Shown here: positions 17,621 to 26,525 of the stretch, piece by piece
Numbering within the stretch: the first letter of the stretch is position 1
Layout of the letters: every line of letters starts with the position of its first letter
Assembly: GCF_000829445.1 (NCBI RefSeq)
Contig: NZ_JXRQ01000029.1
Coordinates: 1-64,000 of the forward strand
Length of the DNA stretch: 64,000 bases
Direction of reading: 5' to 3'
DNA from: Jeotgalibacillus alimentarius
GTDB lineage: Bacteria > Bacillota > Bacilli > Bacillales > Jeotgalibacillaceae
The notes under the pieces: generated by a model
Database searches by the model: none
Told to the model about the DNA's origin: nothing
What the model saw: only the letters and a program-made list of their open reading frames with translations
Program-made: the position numbers and the translations under genes

Positions 17621-17953
17621 TTATAATGCAAAGCCTGCCGGCGCGTCTTTAACAACGACAATGACTTTACCTTCATCAAGTTTTTCTTCTAACGTTTCTG
17701 CTTCTGAGGCCGTGAATCCAAGGTGCTGGAACTGGTCACGAAGCTCATCGCCTTTTTTGTTAAAGATGTTTTTAGCTTTAGTTGCAAATCCGCCAGGTGT
17801 ATTTGCGTCGGCGTTATCTGCGATTCGTTTTGTACGGTCATCATCATGTGTTACGACATAGATCGTATCCTCGTTAACACCTTTTGCTTTAATGGAGCCA
17901 ATTGCATTTACTACTTCCTCATCATTTGTGAACTCTTTGTAAAATAGACTCAT
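17621..17953 (-). CDS. General stress protein, YflT (GSP17M) family
   Basis: Small cytoplasmic protein of 110 residues. The N-terminal half (FTNDEEVVNAIGSIKAKGVNEDTIYVVTHDDDRT) is the YflT/GSP17M alpha-beta domain. The C-terminal half is helical and acidic, ending in KVIVVVKDAP. Members are SigB-dependent stress proteins in Bacillus, and a near-consensus SigB promoter lies upstream. Biochemical role unknown. A GGAGGAG ribosome site precedes the ATG. Confidence 0.85.
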   Translation of the reverse strand: MSLFYKEFTNDEEVVNAIGSIKAKGVNEDTIYVVTHDDDRTKRIADNADANTPGGFATKAKNIFNKKGDELRDQFQHLGFTASEAETLEEKLDEGKVIVVVKDAPAGFAL

Positions 17954-18001
17954 GCTTATCTCCTCCTGGTTAATTGCTGTAAATTGCTCTACAGAACAAC
18001 T

Positions 18002-18027
18002 CTACCCGGCTTCAGAAATGCTTAAAC
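18002..18027 (-). promoter_or_regulatory. SigB-type promoter
   Basis: On the minus strand GTTTAA, a 14-base spacer, then GGGTAG, fitting the SigB pattern GTTT(A/T)-N12-15-GGG(A/T)A. It lies about 50 bases before the stress-protein start. Confidence 0.75.
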
Positions 18028-18040
18028 GTTTGAAAGTTTT

Positions 18041-18514
18041 TTACGAGAGCTCTGCAAATATTCCACCCGTGATCTGACTGAGGTCATGGGGGTTTATTTC
18101 AATTTGTTTACCAATCTGACCTGCGCTCACAAGAATCGTTTCTTGTTCCCCTGCCTGCTCATCAATGAATGTTGGAAACTGTTTTTTCATACCGATCGGA
18201 GAGCAGCCTCCTTTTATGTAACCGGTGATCTGCTGAAGACTTTTCATCGGGATCATTTCAATCTTTTTTTCACCTGCTGCAGAAGCGGCTTTTTTCAGGT
18301 TCAATTCCCGGTGAACGGGTATAACAAAAACATAATATTGTTTCGAAACGCCCTGTGCTACCAGGGTTTTGAATACTTCCTCCTGTTCGCGGCCGATTTT
18401 TTCAGCTACCGAAACCCCGTCAGTCAGACCATCTTTCACGTCATATTCAGTCATCTTATGGGAAACACCTGCTGCTTCTAGCATCCGCATCGCATTTGTC
18501 TTACCTTTAGCCAA
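18041..18514 (-). CDS. ybaK: Cys-tRNA(Pro) deacylase YbaK
   Basis: Cytoplasmic editing enzyme of 157 residues that hydrolyses Cys-tRNA(Pro). The YbaK fold is shown by EEVFKTLVAQG, VFVIPVHRELNLKKAA with its conserved lysine, and GYIKGGCSPIGMKK. The length is that of the stand-alone protein. It is on the same strand as the stress gene, but the SigB promoter of that gene lies just short of its stop codon, so read-through is limited. ATG follows AAGGGGTG. Confidence 0.88.
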   Translation of the reverse strand: MAKGKTNAMRMLEAAGVSHKMTEYDVKDGLTDGVSVAEKIGREQEEVFKTLVAQGVSKQYYVFVIPVHRELNLKKAASAAGEKKIEMIPMKSLQQITGYIKGGCSPIGMKKQFPTFIDEQAGEQETILVSAGQIGKQIEINPHDLSQITGGIFAELS

Positions 18515-18670
18515 CTTTACACACCCCTTTTGCGTTTTCTGATTATTTTTATTTTACACGAATTCAGCTAAACTGTTTTACATTCTTCAATTCAGCCTCT
18601 ATGATTATTTTGGATAGCGAAATATTTATGTGGTTTAGGTTTATACTTAATAAAATTACTGAGACCATTT

Positions 18671-18800
18671 AGCTGCCTCTTGAAGCAGAGGACGGAGACT
18701 CCCGCCCCAGGAAGGGACAGGTGAGACCCCGCAAAGCGAAGCTTGAGGAGGCTCACCGCCCGGGGGCAGGAAAGCGCAGTCTTCTGCGGAAAGAGGCAGC
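18671..18800. repeat. Dispersed palindromic repeat, copy D (subtype GACTCCCGCCCCAGGAAGG)
   Basis: About 130 bp bounded by GCTGCCTCTT/AAGAGGCAGC, with the core GACAGGTGAGACCCCGCA and TTGAGGAGGCTCACCGCCC. It is nearly the mirror of copy F at 38.5 kb. The MFS reading frame is open through it by chance. Confidence 0.85.
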
Positions 18801-18871
18801 GTTTAAGAAGTAAAACCGGGTCCAACCAGTCTCTAATTTCACAAAATAAAAGAAACAACGAGGTTTTTAAC

Positions 18872-20251
18872 ATGACAGATATAAAAGAAGTTCCAGACAG
18901 TCAGAAGAAAAAGCTGACTTTTTTAATTTGTTTGATCCTGGCGTTTACGGTAATGAACGGCACGATGTTCAATGTGGCGATTCCGGATATTTCTGCGGAT
19001 TTCGGTTTGTCTCCTTCTCAGGTGAGCTGGGTGCTGACGGGATATATTCTCGTTTTCGCGATTGGTTCGCTCATGTATGGAAAGCTTGCTGATTTATTTG
19101 CAATCCGTACGTTATTTACAATCGGCATTTCATTATTTGCGATTGGTTCATTAATTGGTTTCTTATCGCCTAACTTTCCGACACTGATTGTCGCAAGAAT
19201 TTTTCAGGCGATGGGCGGCGCGAGTATCCCGGCGCTGTCATTTATTATCCCGGCAAGGTTTATGCCTTCAAGCCGCGGAAAGGTGTTCGGCTATGTAGCA
19301 TCAACTGTGGCATTCGCTTCAGGGGTTGGGCCGATTGTCGGCGGCCTGATCGGGGGCGTACTGGATTGGCGCTTTTTATTCATTTTGTCCATGATGTCTG
19401 CGTTATCGATCCCGCTTTTCAGAAGATGGCTTCCTGAGGAAGAACGCCGTCAGGGCAGTATTGATATTCCGGGTGCGATTTTAATTGCGATTACAGTGGC
19501 CAGCCTGCTGTTTGTCATTACGACTTATACGCTGTGGATGCTTGGCGTAACGGCTGTTGCAGGTGGATTATTTATCTGGTGGACACTGAAAGCGAAAAAT
19601 CCGTTTATTCAGCCGGCTATTTTGAAAAACAAACGGTACACAGTCACAGTGTTGACCAGCTTCTTTGGGACGTCATGCCTTTTCGGATTGATTTTCATTA
19701 TCCCGATTATGCTGCGTGATCTGAATGCACTGTCGACAATCGGAATCGGGCTTGTGCTGTTTCCCGGTGCGATTATTTCAGGGTTTCTCGGTCAGGTTGG
19801 CGGACGCGTAATTGATAAGCGCGGCGGGGTACCTGTTGTCATCACTGCACTGCTCCTGATTGCAGGCGGATGTCTGCTGATTTCAACTTTTGCCGGCAGT
19901 CAGGCATGGATTATTTCAGTCTGTATGCTCGTGGCTTATCTTGGTTTCCCACTTGTGCAGAGTTCAACTGCAGACATTCTTTCTTCAACGCTCAGCCGTG
20001 AGGAAAATGGGGTTGGAATTGGACTGTTTAACCTGCTGAACTTTATGGGCGGTGCGTTTGCGAGTGCGATCTTTGGCGCGGTGCTTGAGATTCAGGGCGT
20101 GACACTACGTCTGAACCCGCTGTCTGCAGGCGGAGAAAATATCATTTACAGCAACCTGTTTCTGGTGCTGACACTGCTTGCGACTGCAAGTGTCGTGTTC
20201 TTTACGATTTTTTATAAAAGGGCTTCTGCTAAGCATGTGGAAGTGAGTTAG
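18872..20251 (+). CDS. MFS drug exporter, DHA2-like
   Basis: Inner-membrane major facilitator protein of about 459 residues. Twelve or more hydrophobic segments are visible; LADLFAIRTLFTIG matches motif A and GGASIPALSFIIPARF follows. The motif-C-like GPIVGGLIGG supports an antiporter, probably of drugs or small metabolites. The open frame reaches back to 18743 through a repeat, but the ATG at 18872 after ACGAGG fits the family start, so the upstream 43 codons are not coding. No regulator is adjacent. Confidence 0.82.
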   Translation: MTDIKEVPDSQKKKLTFLICLILAFTVMNGTMFNVAIPDISADFGLSPSQVSWVLTGYILVFAIGSLMYGKLADLFAIRTLFTIGISLFAIGSLIGFLSPNFPTLIVARIFQAMGGASIPALSFIIPARFMPSSRGKVFGYVASTVAFASGVGPIVGGLIGGVLDWRFLFILSMMSALSIPLFRRWLPEEERRQGSIDIPGAILIAITVASLLFVITTYTLWMLGVTAVAGGLFIWWTLKAKNPFIQPAILKNKRYTVTVLTSFFGTSCLFGLIFIIPIMLRDLNALSTIGIGLVLFPGAIISGFLGQVGGRVIDKRGGVPVVITALLLIAGGCLLISTFAGSQAWIISVCMLVAYLGFPLVQSSTADILSSTLSREENGVGIGLFNLLNFMGGAFASAIFGAVLEIQGVTLRLNPLSAGGENIIYSNLFLVLTLLATASVVFFTIFYKRASAKHVEVS

Positions 20252-20264
20252 GTATATTTTAGGC

Positions 20265-20345
20265 GGCACAGCGGGGACGGAGCTTCGTGATTCATTTCTA
20301 GAATGATTCTAAAAATGGCACAGTTAGCTCCGTCCCTCTTGTGCC
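20265..20345. repeat. REP-like palindrome
   Basis: Imperfect 20-bp arms GGCACAGCGGGGACGGAGCT and AGCTCCGTCCCTCTTGTGCC around a 41-base centre that contains CTAGAATGATTCTA and a second GGCACAG. The GGCACA...CCGTCCC...TGTGCC pattern resembles REP elements mobilised by RAYT (Y1) transposases in Firmicutes. No transposase gene is in the window. Confidence 0.65.
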
Positions 20346-20352
20346 TCTACTT

Positions 20353-20392
20353 AAAAAGCGTTTCCCTCCACTCATGGAGAGAAACGCTTTTT
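20353..20392. terminator. Shared terminator of MFS gene and topB
   Basis: AAAAAGCGTTTC/GAAACGCTTTTT inverted repeat between the convergent stops. Confidence 0.75.
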
Positions 20393-20393
20393 C

Positions 20394-22544
20394 TTATAGC
20401 TTCAGATTCTTCAGTGCATCAGCGAGTGCTGTGTTTACTGGTTCATCCTGATCCTGTTTTTTCATATATTTCTTTACGTCCTGCTTACCTGCTTTGTTTT
20501 TCTGGTTTTCCTTGCGGCGCTTCTGGAAAGCATCCATCTTTTCACGGTAGCCGCATACGCAGCTGAATGTCTGTGCATCGCCTTCACCGCGCAGGTCCAT
20601 TTTCTTTTTACATTTCGGACAGCGGGCATTCGTTTTCTTGGCTACGTTTTTACGGTGACCGCATTCCCGGTCCTGACAGACGAGCATTTTACCCTTTTTA
20701 CCATTTACTTCGAGCATCAGCTTGCCACAGTCAGGGCAATGCGTGCCTGTCATGTTGTCGTGCTTATACTGCGCTTTACTGTTTTTGATGGAACGAACCA
20801 CATCTTTTGAGAACTGAGTCATTTCAGTCATAAATGCCTGCTGCTTCAATTTGCCATCAGCAATAGCAGAGAGCTTTTGCTCCCATTCTGCTGTGAGCGC
20901 AGGTGACCGTAGTTCCTCAGGGACGAGGTCAAGCAGCTGACGCCCTTTTGACGTTAGGAAAATATCATTCCCGCGCTTTTCGATTAAAAAGCTGTTGAAT
21001 AACTTTTCAATAATATCAGCACGTGTTGCAACGGTTCCAAGTCCACCTGTTTCACCAAGCTTATCAATCAGCTCTTTTTTCTCACCCTGCATATAGGCTT
21101 TTGGATTTTCCATCGCTGACAGTAGTGATGCCTCGTTAAATCTAGCCGGGGGCTGTGTTTCACCTGTTGTCACATTCACATGCTGAACGGTCAGACGGCT
21201 CCCTTTTTCCACATCAGGAAGTGCTGCATGCTGCTCTTCCTCACTCTGGTCAAGTTCTTTAAAGCCGAGTTTAATTGGGATGTTCCCTTTAGCAATGAAT
21301 GTTTCACCACCAATCTCTGCTGTTACAACCGTCTGCTCATATTCATATGGAGGCATCAGTACAGCCAGGAAGCGCTCTGCAATCAGGTTATAGATTTTCC
21401 ACTCCTTATCATTCAGCTTTTCAGTGCGGAGCGTTTCTTCAGTCGGAATAATCGCATGGTGGTCTGACACCTTCGCATCGTTAATAAAGCTGCCTGCCTT
21501 AATCGGTTTTCTCAGCAGCTTCACTACGTGCTGGGCATACGGTGGCACCTTCATCCCTTTCAGTCTGTCAGCGAGCGTTTCAGTCATATCAGATGACAGA
21601 AAGCGTGAGTCCGTTCTTGGGTATGTCACAAGCTTGTGCTGCTCATAAAGCTTTTGCAGCACTGATAGCGTTTCTTTTGCCGAAAAGCTGTAGCGTTTAT
21701 GTGCGTCACGCTGCAGTTCAGTGAGATCATAAAGCGGCTTAGGATACGTCTTTTTCGGCGTTTTCTTTACTTCTTTAATGACCACATCATGACCTTTTAC
21801 TTTCGATAAAAGGCTGTCTGCTTTTTGCTGATCAAACGTTTGATTGGTTTTTCCATCTGTCCATTTCAGCGTTAGCCCGTCTGCTTTTGCCTGCAGTCCG
21901 TAAAACTTTTTCGGCTTGAACTGGTTGATTTCCTCTTCACGCATCGCGATCATGGCAATAGTCGGCGTCTGTACGCGGCCTGATGAAAGCTGCGCATTGA
22001 ACTTGGTAGTCAGCGCACGTGTTGCATTGATACCAACGATCCAGTCAGCTTCCGCACGGGCAACTGCTGAATGATATAGCGGCTCATAACGCTTTCCGTC
22101 TTTCAGGTTTTTAAAGCCTTCCCGGATTGCTTTATCTGTGACAGATGAGATCCACAGGCGTTTGACCGGCTTATTCACTCTCGCTTTTTCAAGAATCCAG
22201 CGGGCAACGAGTTCACCTTCACGACCGGCATCTGTAGCGATGACAATCTCTCCGACGTCACCTCGAGTCAGCTGGCTTTTCACTGCCTGAAACTGCTTGC
22301 CTGTCTTCTTGATCACAACAAGCTTCATTTTTTCAGGCAGAATCGGCAGGTCTTCAAGATTCCATGACTGATACTGATCTCCATAATGATCAGGGTCTGC
22401 ATGGGTTACTAAATGGCCGAGTGCCCACGTAACGATATAGTTGTCTCCTTCAAGGTACCCGTTTCCTTTTTTATGACAGTTCAGCACACGTGCAATATCG
22501 CGGCCAACTGAAGGCTTTTCAGCCAGTACGACTGTTTTTTTCAT
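20394..22544 (-). CDS. topB: DNA topoisomerase III
   Basis: Type IA topoisomerase of 716 residues that decatenates and relaxes negatively supercoiled DNA. The TOPRIM domain has Glu9 and ATDAGREGEL (103-112). The active-site tyrosine is Tyr308 in TYPRTDSR. SSGRVQTPT lies at 188-196. The C-terminal region has cysteine-rich zinc ribbons (CPDCGK, CQDRECGH, CPKCKK, CVCGY). Length matches Bacillus TopB. The gene is monocistronic and its upstream space contains a 21-nt-period array. Confidence 0.93.
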   Translation of the reverse strand: MKKTVVLAEKPSVGRDIARVLNCHKKGNGYLEGDNYIVTWALGHLVTHADPDHYGDQYQSWNLEDLPILPEKMKLVVIKKTGKQFQAVKSQLTRGDVGEIVIATDAGREGELVARWILEKARVNKPVKRLWISSVTDKAIREGFKNLKDGKRYEPLYHSAVARAEADWIVGINATRALTTKFNAQLSSGRVQTPTIAMIAMREEEINQFKPKKFYGLQAKADGLTLKWTDGKTNQTFDQQKADSLLSKVKGHDVVIKEVKKTPKKTYPKPLYDLTELQRDAHKRYSFSAKETLSVLQKLYEQHKLVTYPRTDSRFLSSDMTETLADRLKGMKVPPYAQHVVKLLRKPIKAGSFINDAKVSDHHAIIPTEETLRTEKLNDKEWKIYNLIAERFLAVLMPPYEYEQTVVTAEIGGETFIAKGNIPIKLGFKELDQSEEEQHAALPDVEKGSRLTVQHVNVTTGETQPPARFNEASLLSAMENPKAYMQGEKKELIDKLGETGGLGTVATRADIIEKLFNSFLIEKRGNDIFLTSKGRQLLDLVPEELRSPALTAEWEQKLSAIADGKLKQQAFMTEMTQFSKDVVRSIKNSKAQYKHDNMTGTHCPDCGKLMLEVNGKKGKMLVCQDRECGHRKNVAKKTNARCPKCKKKMDLRGEGDAQTFSCVCGYREKMDAFQKRRKENQKNKAGKQDVKKYMKKQDQDEPVNTALADALKNLKL

Positions 22545-22611
22545 GATTAAATCCGTCCTTTATACGTTTTATTCTGTAGGTGAGTATAACATATCCCGGG
22601 GATTAGGTGGC

Positions 22612-22770
22612 TGCCCGCGATGCAGGTGGTCGTGTTTTGGCCGGCGAGGGTGGTATTTCTGCTCCTGACGGTACGATACACCCGGGTTGACGGTCGTATC
22701 ACGGCCCGCGAAGGTCATATTCGCGCAACCGAAGGGCATACCCAGCCTTTCGACGGCCGCTTCCCTGCAA
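22612..22770. repeat. 21-nt-period array 4 (about seven units, GGTCGTAT type)
   Basis: On the plus strand, units built on GA-N-GGTCGTAT recur with GG anchors near 22628, 22649, 22670, 22692, 22713, 22734 and 22755: spacing 21, once 22. The sequence differs from the CGAAC arrays but period and placement agree: directly past the terminator of the minus-strand antiporter gene. A minus-strand frame of 79 codons crosses it but has no ribosome site and I do not call it. Confidence 0.65.
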
Positions 22771-22782
22771 AATCGCACCATT

Positions 22783-22820
22783 AAAAAATCCGGAAAGCGC
22801 TCATTCATGCTTTCCGGATC
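22783..22820 (-). terminator. Terminator of the antiporter gene
   Basis: ATCCGGAAAGC/GCTTTCCGGAT stem preceded on the plus strand by six A, that is a U-run for the minus-strand transcript. Confidence 0.85.
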
Positions 22821-22827
22821 TCATCAT

Positions 22828-24660
22828 TTATTTCTCATTTTGTTTCTGCTTTGCTTTTTCTGCTTCTTTTGTTGAAGATGTCAGTCTGATCAGTGTATCT
22901 CCCGGGTTGATGACTTCTTCCCAGTCCTTAACGAACGGTTCAAAATGTCCCGTCTTATTTAGTACACCAATCAACAGATCATCACCGTTAATTTCTTTTT
23001 TATATTGTTCAAATGTATATTGTTCAGTAATCTGCGTACGTCTGAACACATGTCCGCTTTCAACGCGTCTGATCAGTTCCTGAAGGGTTGCTTTTTCATC
23101 AAACAGAATACGTCCGCCTACTGTATGACGCAGTCCTTCGAGGTCCGCATCATGGTTCTTTTCCATCGATACCTGGAACAGATGTTTACGCCCGATCGAT
23201 GGTGTAAATGTTGAACAGACAAGTGCATTATATGAATCGAGTGAAGACGCTGCAATGATCGCTTCATAAGGCGTCATATCAAGCTTGTATTCTGTCTGTT
23301 CGGATAATAATTCCCCGTGGAATGTTTGGACACCTCTTTGTCTAGCGGGTGCCAGGTTACGCCAGGTTGAATCAACCAGGATCACGGGTACTTTCACTTC
23401 CTGCAGGATCGCTGAAAGCCCTCTTGTAAAGGCATTACCACCTACAATAATCATGCCTGGACGATCATCATTAGCAAGCTTCAGCTTCTTTGCTACCCAG
23501 CCGATTGAGAAACCGTGTGCAACTACTGTTGAGAATACGAGTGCAAAGGTCAATGCGGTTAAGATCTCTGCATCTTCAAAGCCCGTGTCAAGAAGCACCG
23601 AGGCGAAGTAGCCTGATACAGTCAGCGCTACAATTCCACGAGGCGCAATCCACCCGACCAGTGTCCTCTCCTGCCAGGACAAGTCTGTCCCGATTGTGGA
23701 AAGCCAGATTGAGAGAGGTCTTACGATCAGCAGCATCAATACGACATAACCGATAATTCTTGGATTAAAGATCTCAAGCAGCGTTTCCACCTGAAGTGAC
23801 GCTGTCAACATGATAAAAATGGTTGAGATCAGCAGAACTGAGATGTTTTCTTTAAAATGACGCATATCGCTGATTGAGGAGATATGCATATTGGCCATTG
23901 TCATCCCCATCGCAGTAACAGATAACAGCCCCGTTTCATGCATCACTTCATCTGCCACACTGAAACAGAACAGCACAACTGCAAACAGAACAGGAGACTT
24001 CAGGAATTCAGGGATGTACCCTTTTTCAAACATCCAGCCCATTCCGCGGCCAAGGGCCCATCCGAGCACGGTGGCAAATGCCGCTGCACCAAAGAATAAT
24101 AACAGATTCGTAAATGTAACTGCTTCATCTACAAAGAACAGGATAATCTGGAATGCGAACAGTGCAATCAACACGCCAAACGGATCAACAATGATCCCTT
24201 CCCACTTCAAAATTTTGGCGGGCCTCGGCTTCAGTTTTGCCTGCCTGAGCAGCGGCAAAATCACGGTTGGCCCTGTTACAATAAAGAGTCCCCCAATGAC
24301 AAATGCTACAGGCAGTGACAGACCTGCTATGTAGTGCGCTGTCAGAGAACCGAGGATCCAGGCAAGAAATGCACCGAATGTGACGATTCTGAATACAGGC
24401 TTTCCGAGATCTCTGATTTCACGGAAATCGAGCTGCAGACTTCCTTCAAAAAGAATAATAGCAACAGCCATTGAAATAATCGGACCATACAGCTCACCGA
24501 ATTCCTGTTCAGGATTAATAAACCCGAGTACAGGCCCCACGATAATTCCTGCTACCGACATTACAACGATTGCAGGCATACGGATTCTCCATGATAACCA
24601 CTGGGACAGAATACCGAGAAAGACGACCAGCATCGCCGTAAATAATAAGGAATTAAACAA
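22828..24660 (-). CDS. Cation:proton antiporter with RCK-type C-terminus (CPA1-like)
   Basis: Membrane antiporter of about 610 residues. About twelve hydrophobic segments occupy the first 390 residues, with VTGPTVILPLL and the ion-site-like WEGIIVDPFGVLIAL. A cytoplasmic Rossmann/TrkA-N-like region (MIIVGGNAFTRGLSAIL) and a TrkA-C-like tail (ITEQYTFEQYKKEINGDDLLIG...INPGDTLIRL) follow. Na+/H+ or K+/H+ exchange is expected; the ion is not readable. The ATG at 24699 lacks a ribosome site; the TTG at 24660, about ten bases after AAAGGTGG, is the likelier start. Confidence 0.8.
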   Translation of the reverse strand: MFNSLLFTAMLVVFLGILSQWLSWRIRMPAIVVMSVAGIIVGPVLGFINPEQEFGELYGPIISMAVAIILFEGSLQLDFREIRDLGKPVFRIVTFGAFLAWILGSLTAHYIAGLSLPVAFVIGGLFIVTGPTVILPLLRQAKLKPRPAKILKWEGIIVDPFGVLIALFAFQIILFFVDEAVTFTNLLLFFGAAAFATVLGWALGRGMGWMFEKGYIPEFLKSPVLFAVVLFCFSVADEVMHETGLLSVTAMGMTMANMHISSISDMRHFKENISVLLISTIFIMLTASLQVETLLEIFNPRIIGYVVLMLLIVRPLSIWLSTIGTDLSWQERTLVGWIAPRGIVALTVSGYFASVLLDTGFEDAEILTALTFALVFSTVVAHGFSIGWVAKKLKLANDDRPGMIIVGGNAFTRGLSAILQEVKVPVILVDSTWRNLAPARQRGVQTFHGELLSEQTEYKLDMTPYEAIIAASSLDSYNALVCSTFTPSIGRKHLFQVSMEKNHDADLEGLRHTVGGRILFDEKATLQELIRRVESGHVFRRTQITEQYTFEQYKKEINGDDLLIGVLNKTGHFEPFVKDWEEVINPGDTLIRLTSSTKEAEKAKQKQNEK

Positions 24661-24733
24661 CTCCGTGACACCACCTTTTAGCTTCAGACTAATATGCATA
24701 TACTTTAACAGTATTTTTGATTTTTAAGAAGAA

Positions 24734-25381
24734 TTAAGGCTCTGAATCTCCTCTTTTTGTATTTTCAATTACACCTGATTTGTAAATGGCTACTTTTGGA
24801 GAATAGCGGTTCAGCGCTTTTTCTGTCATCGCCAGTGCCAGCTGTGAAGCTCTGATTCCTTTATATGTTTTAAAGGGCCCCATCATCGCCCATCCGGCAA
24901 ATGCAATAAATTTTGCAGCAGCCGATTCTTTCACACGAAACTCTTCCGGGTCAGTCAGCAGAATAGATGGACGGAAAAGGTGCAGAGAAGGGAGGTTAAG
25001 CTTTTTAAGCTGCATTTCATAAACACCGTAAAGCCTGTTCAGCTTTAAGATCGAGCGGGGGTTCGCTCCCATTGAAGAAAGTGCAAGATATTGCGAGACA
25101 TTGCTTTTTTTAGCTGCTGCTGCAGTTTTCAGCGGATCAAACCAGCTGTCATGCCTGTCAGGGTGCACGCAGCAGAACACATCATCCACGAGGCCGAAAT
25201 GACCTGCCTCAATGTATCTGAAATCGATCAGCCGCTCCGATATTTTTTCGTGATTGAATGTCATTCTACTTTCTGAAAGGACAATGACTTCATCATATAC
25301 GCTGCGTGAGCATAATTCTTTAATCAGTTCACGACCTGTTGCTGTGTGTGAACCGATCACTGCCGCAGTGCGGGTCTTCAT
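24734..25381 (-). CDS. NAD(P)-binding Rossmann-fold oxidoreductase
   Basis: Protein of about 215 residues resembling the atypical short-chain/NmrA or TIP30 group. It begins with a dinucleotide-binding loop IGSHTATGREL and has ALSSMGANPRS and a NRLYGVYEMQLK segment that stands where the SDR YxxxK occurs. Substrate unknown. The ATG at 25381 is eight bases from AAAGGCGG, while the GTG at 25390 is too close. It lies downstream of a truncated repeat and ends just beyond the antiporter start. Confidence 0.65.
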   Translation of the reverse strand: MKTRTAAVIGSHTATGRELIKELCSRSVYDEVIVLSESRMTFNHEKISERLIDFRYIEAGHFGLVDDVFCCVHPDRHDSWFDPLKTAAAAKKSNVSQYLALSSMGANPRSILKLNRLYGVYEMQLKKLNLPSLHLFRPSILLTDPEEFRVKESAAAKFIAFAGWAMMGPFKTYKGIRASQLALAMTEKALNRYSPKVAIYKSGVIENTKRGDSEP

Positions 25382-25464
25382 CTCAATCACCGCCTTTCTT
25401 AGTATATCGACATCCGTAAAGACATCTAAACTAATTCAGGCAGGTTGAATGTGCTATATATTTA

Positions 25465-25541
25465 AGCTCTGTTAAAGTTGGCTGTTGATCTCCGCTCCAA
25501 TCAACATCTGTGCTAAAACAATATCGGCCCTTAACATAGCC
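25465..25541. repeat. Internally deleted copy L of the dispersed repeat
   Basis: About 77 bp keeping both ends of the TTAAAG subtype (AGCTCTGTTAAAGTTGGC at one side, TGTGCTAAAACAAT and TTAACATAGCC at the other) but without the GAGACCCCGC core. Confidence 0.75.
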
Positions 25542-25574
25542 TTTTATATAAAAGCATTCACTCAGATACAAAGA

Positions 25575-25607
25575 AGGTCTTGTGCAGTTGTTTTGTACAC
25601 AAGACCT
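25575..25607 (-). terminator. Terminator of the ATP-grasp/transglutaminase operon
   Basis: AGGTCTTGTG/CACAAGACCT stem with a 13-base loop, just past the transglutaminase stop codon. Confidence 0.65.
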
Positions 25608-25622
25608 CCTTCTCTCAGGCTT

Positions 25623-26474
25623 TTATTGATCAAGTAATTTGACGCTGACCTTTACGTCAAGTTCCTGTTCACCGCCGCGGTATACTCCCTGAAGCGGGCT
25701 GACATCGGCATAGTCCCGGCCGACGCCGATCCGGATATGGTTTTCAAGTGCTTCAACATTATTAGTCGGATCAAGTCCAACCCAGCCAATGCCTGGTACC
25801 ATCACTTCCACCCAGGCGTGTGTCGCTGCATCCCCGACCAGTGCCGAATCTTCTCCGACATACAGATAACCGCTGATATAGCGCGCCGGAATGCTGCGGG
25901 CTCTCAGGATACCAATCATGACATGGGCGTAATCCTGACAGACACCCTTTCTGCCTATGATTGATTCTGTGGCTTTTGTATTCACATCTGTCGCAACCGG
26001 GTCATATGAGAAAAGATCATAGACATATTTCATCACATCAAGTGAGAATCGAACGGGATTCTCTGTACTTCCGACCTGATTGACTACTTCATTCACCTGA
26101 TCTTCAGTTACGTACGTATAAGCTGTCTGATTTAAAAACGGCAGATATTGCTGTCTGAAAATATTCGAATGAAAAATTGACTTCATTTCAGGTGAATAAT
26201 CAATTCTTTCTATAAAAGGACTTCGCTGAATACTGATTGTTGAAATCGTCTTTACTTCAAGTGACTGATGGATGTCAGCGATAAAAAATGATTCTACATT
26301 GTTGCCCCAGATATCCTGATATTCTTTTGTAAGTGCGGTAGGTGTCAGCTCTGTTCTGTAAGCCAGCAGTCTCTGACACTCATCTGTTCTCGGCTTTAAC
26401 CGGATCTCATTCATACTCTGGTCAACTTTTGTAGAATAATTAAACGTATTTGTATGAGTAATTTCATACTTCAT
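25623..26474 (-). CDS. Transglutaminase-like cysteine protease family protein
   Basis: Predicted thiol enzyme of 283 residues. An N-terminal beta domain (residues 1-85) precedes the transglutaminase core with catalytic triad Cys179 in GRKGVCQDYAH, His219 in ATHAWVEV and Asp235 in LDPTNN. It is the third gene of an operon with alpha-E and circularly permuted ATP-grasp proteins. This grouping has been predicted in comparative-genomic work on amidoligases to make or process small peptides, but substrates are unknown. All catalytic residues are intact. ATG follows GGGAGCGGGAG-like sequence. Confidence 0.85.
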   Translation of the reverse strand: MKYEITHTNTFNYSTKVDQSMNEIRLKPRTDECQRLLAYRTELTPTALTKEYQDIWGNNVESFFIADIHQSLEVKTISTISIQRSPFIERIDYSPEMKSIFHSNIFRQQYLPFLNQTAYTYVTEDQVNEVVNQVGSTENPVRFSLDVMKYVYDLFSYDPVATDVNTKATESIIGRKGVCQDYAHVMIGILRARSIPARYISGYLYVGEDSALVGDAATHAWVEVMVPGIGWVGLDPTNNVEALENHIRIGVGRDYADVSPLQGVYRGGEQELDVKVSVKLLDQ

Positions 26475-26525
26475 AGAACTCCCGCTCCCTCGTGTTGTAA
26501 GTTTCTCTTTTTCAGCCTTACCCTT

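Noticed and set aside
18743-18871. 43-codon N-terminal extension of the MFS protein
   Set aside because: Encoded by repeat copy D; the family start and a ribosome site are at 18872.
22569-22808. 79-codon minus-strand ORF upstream of topB
   Set aside because: Covers the antiporter terminator and array 4; no ribosome site; atypical composition.
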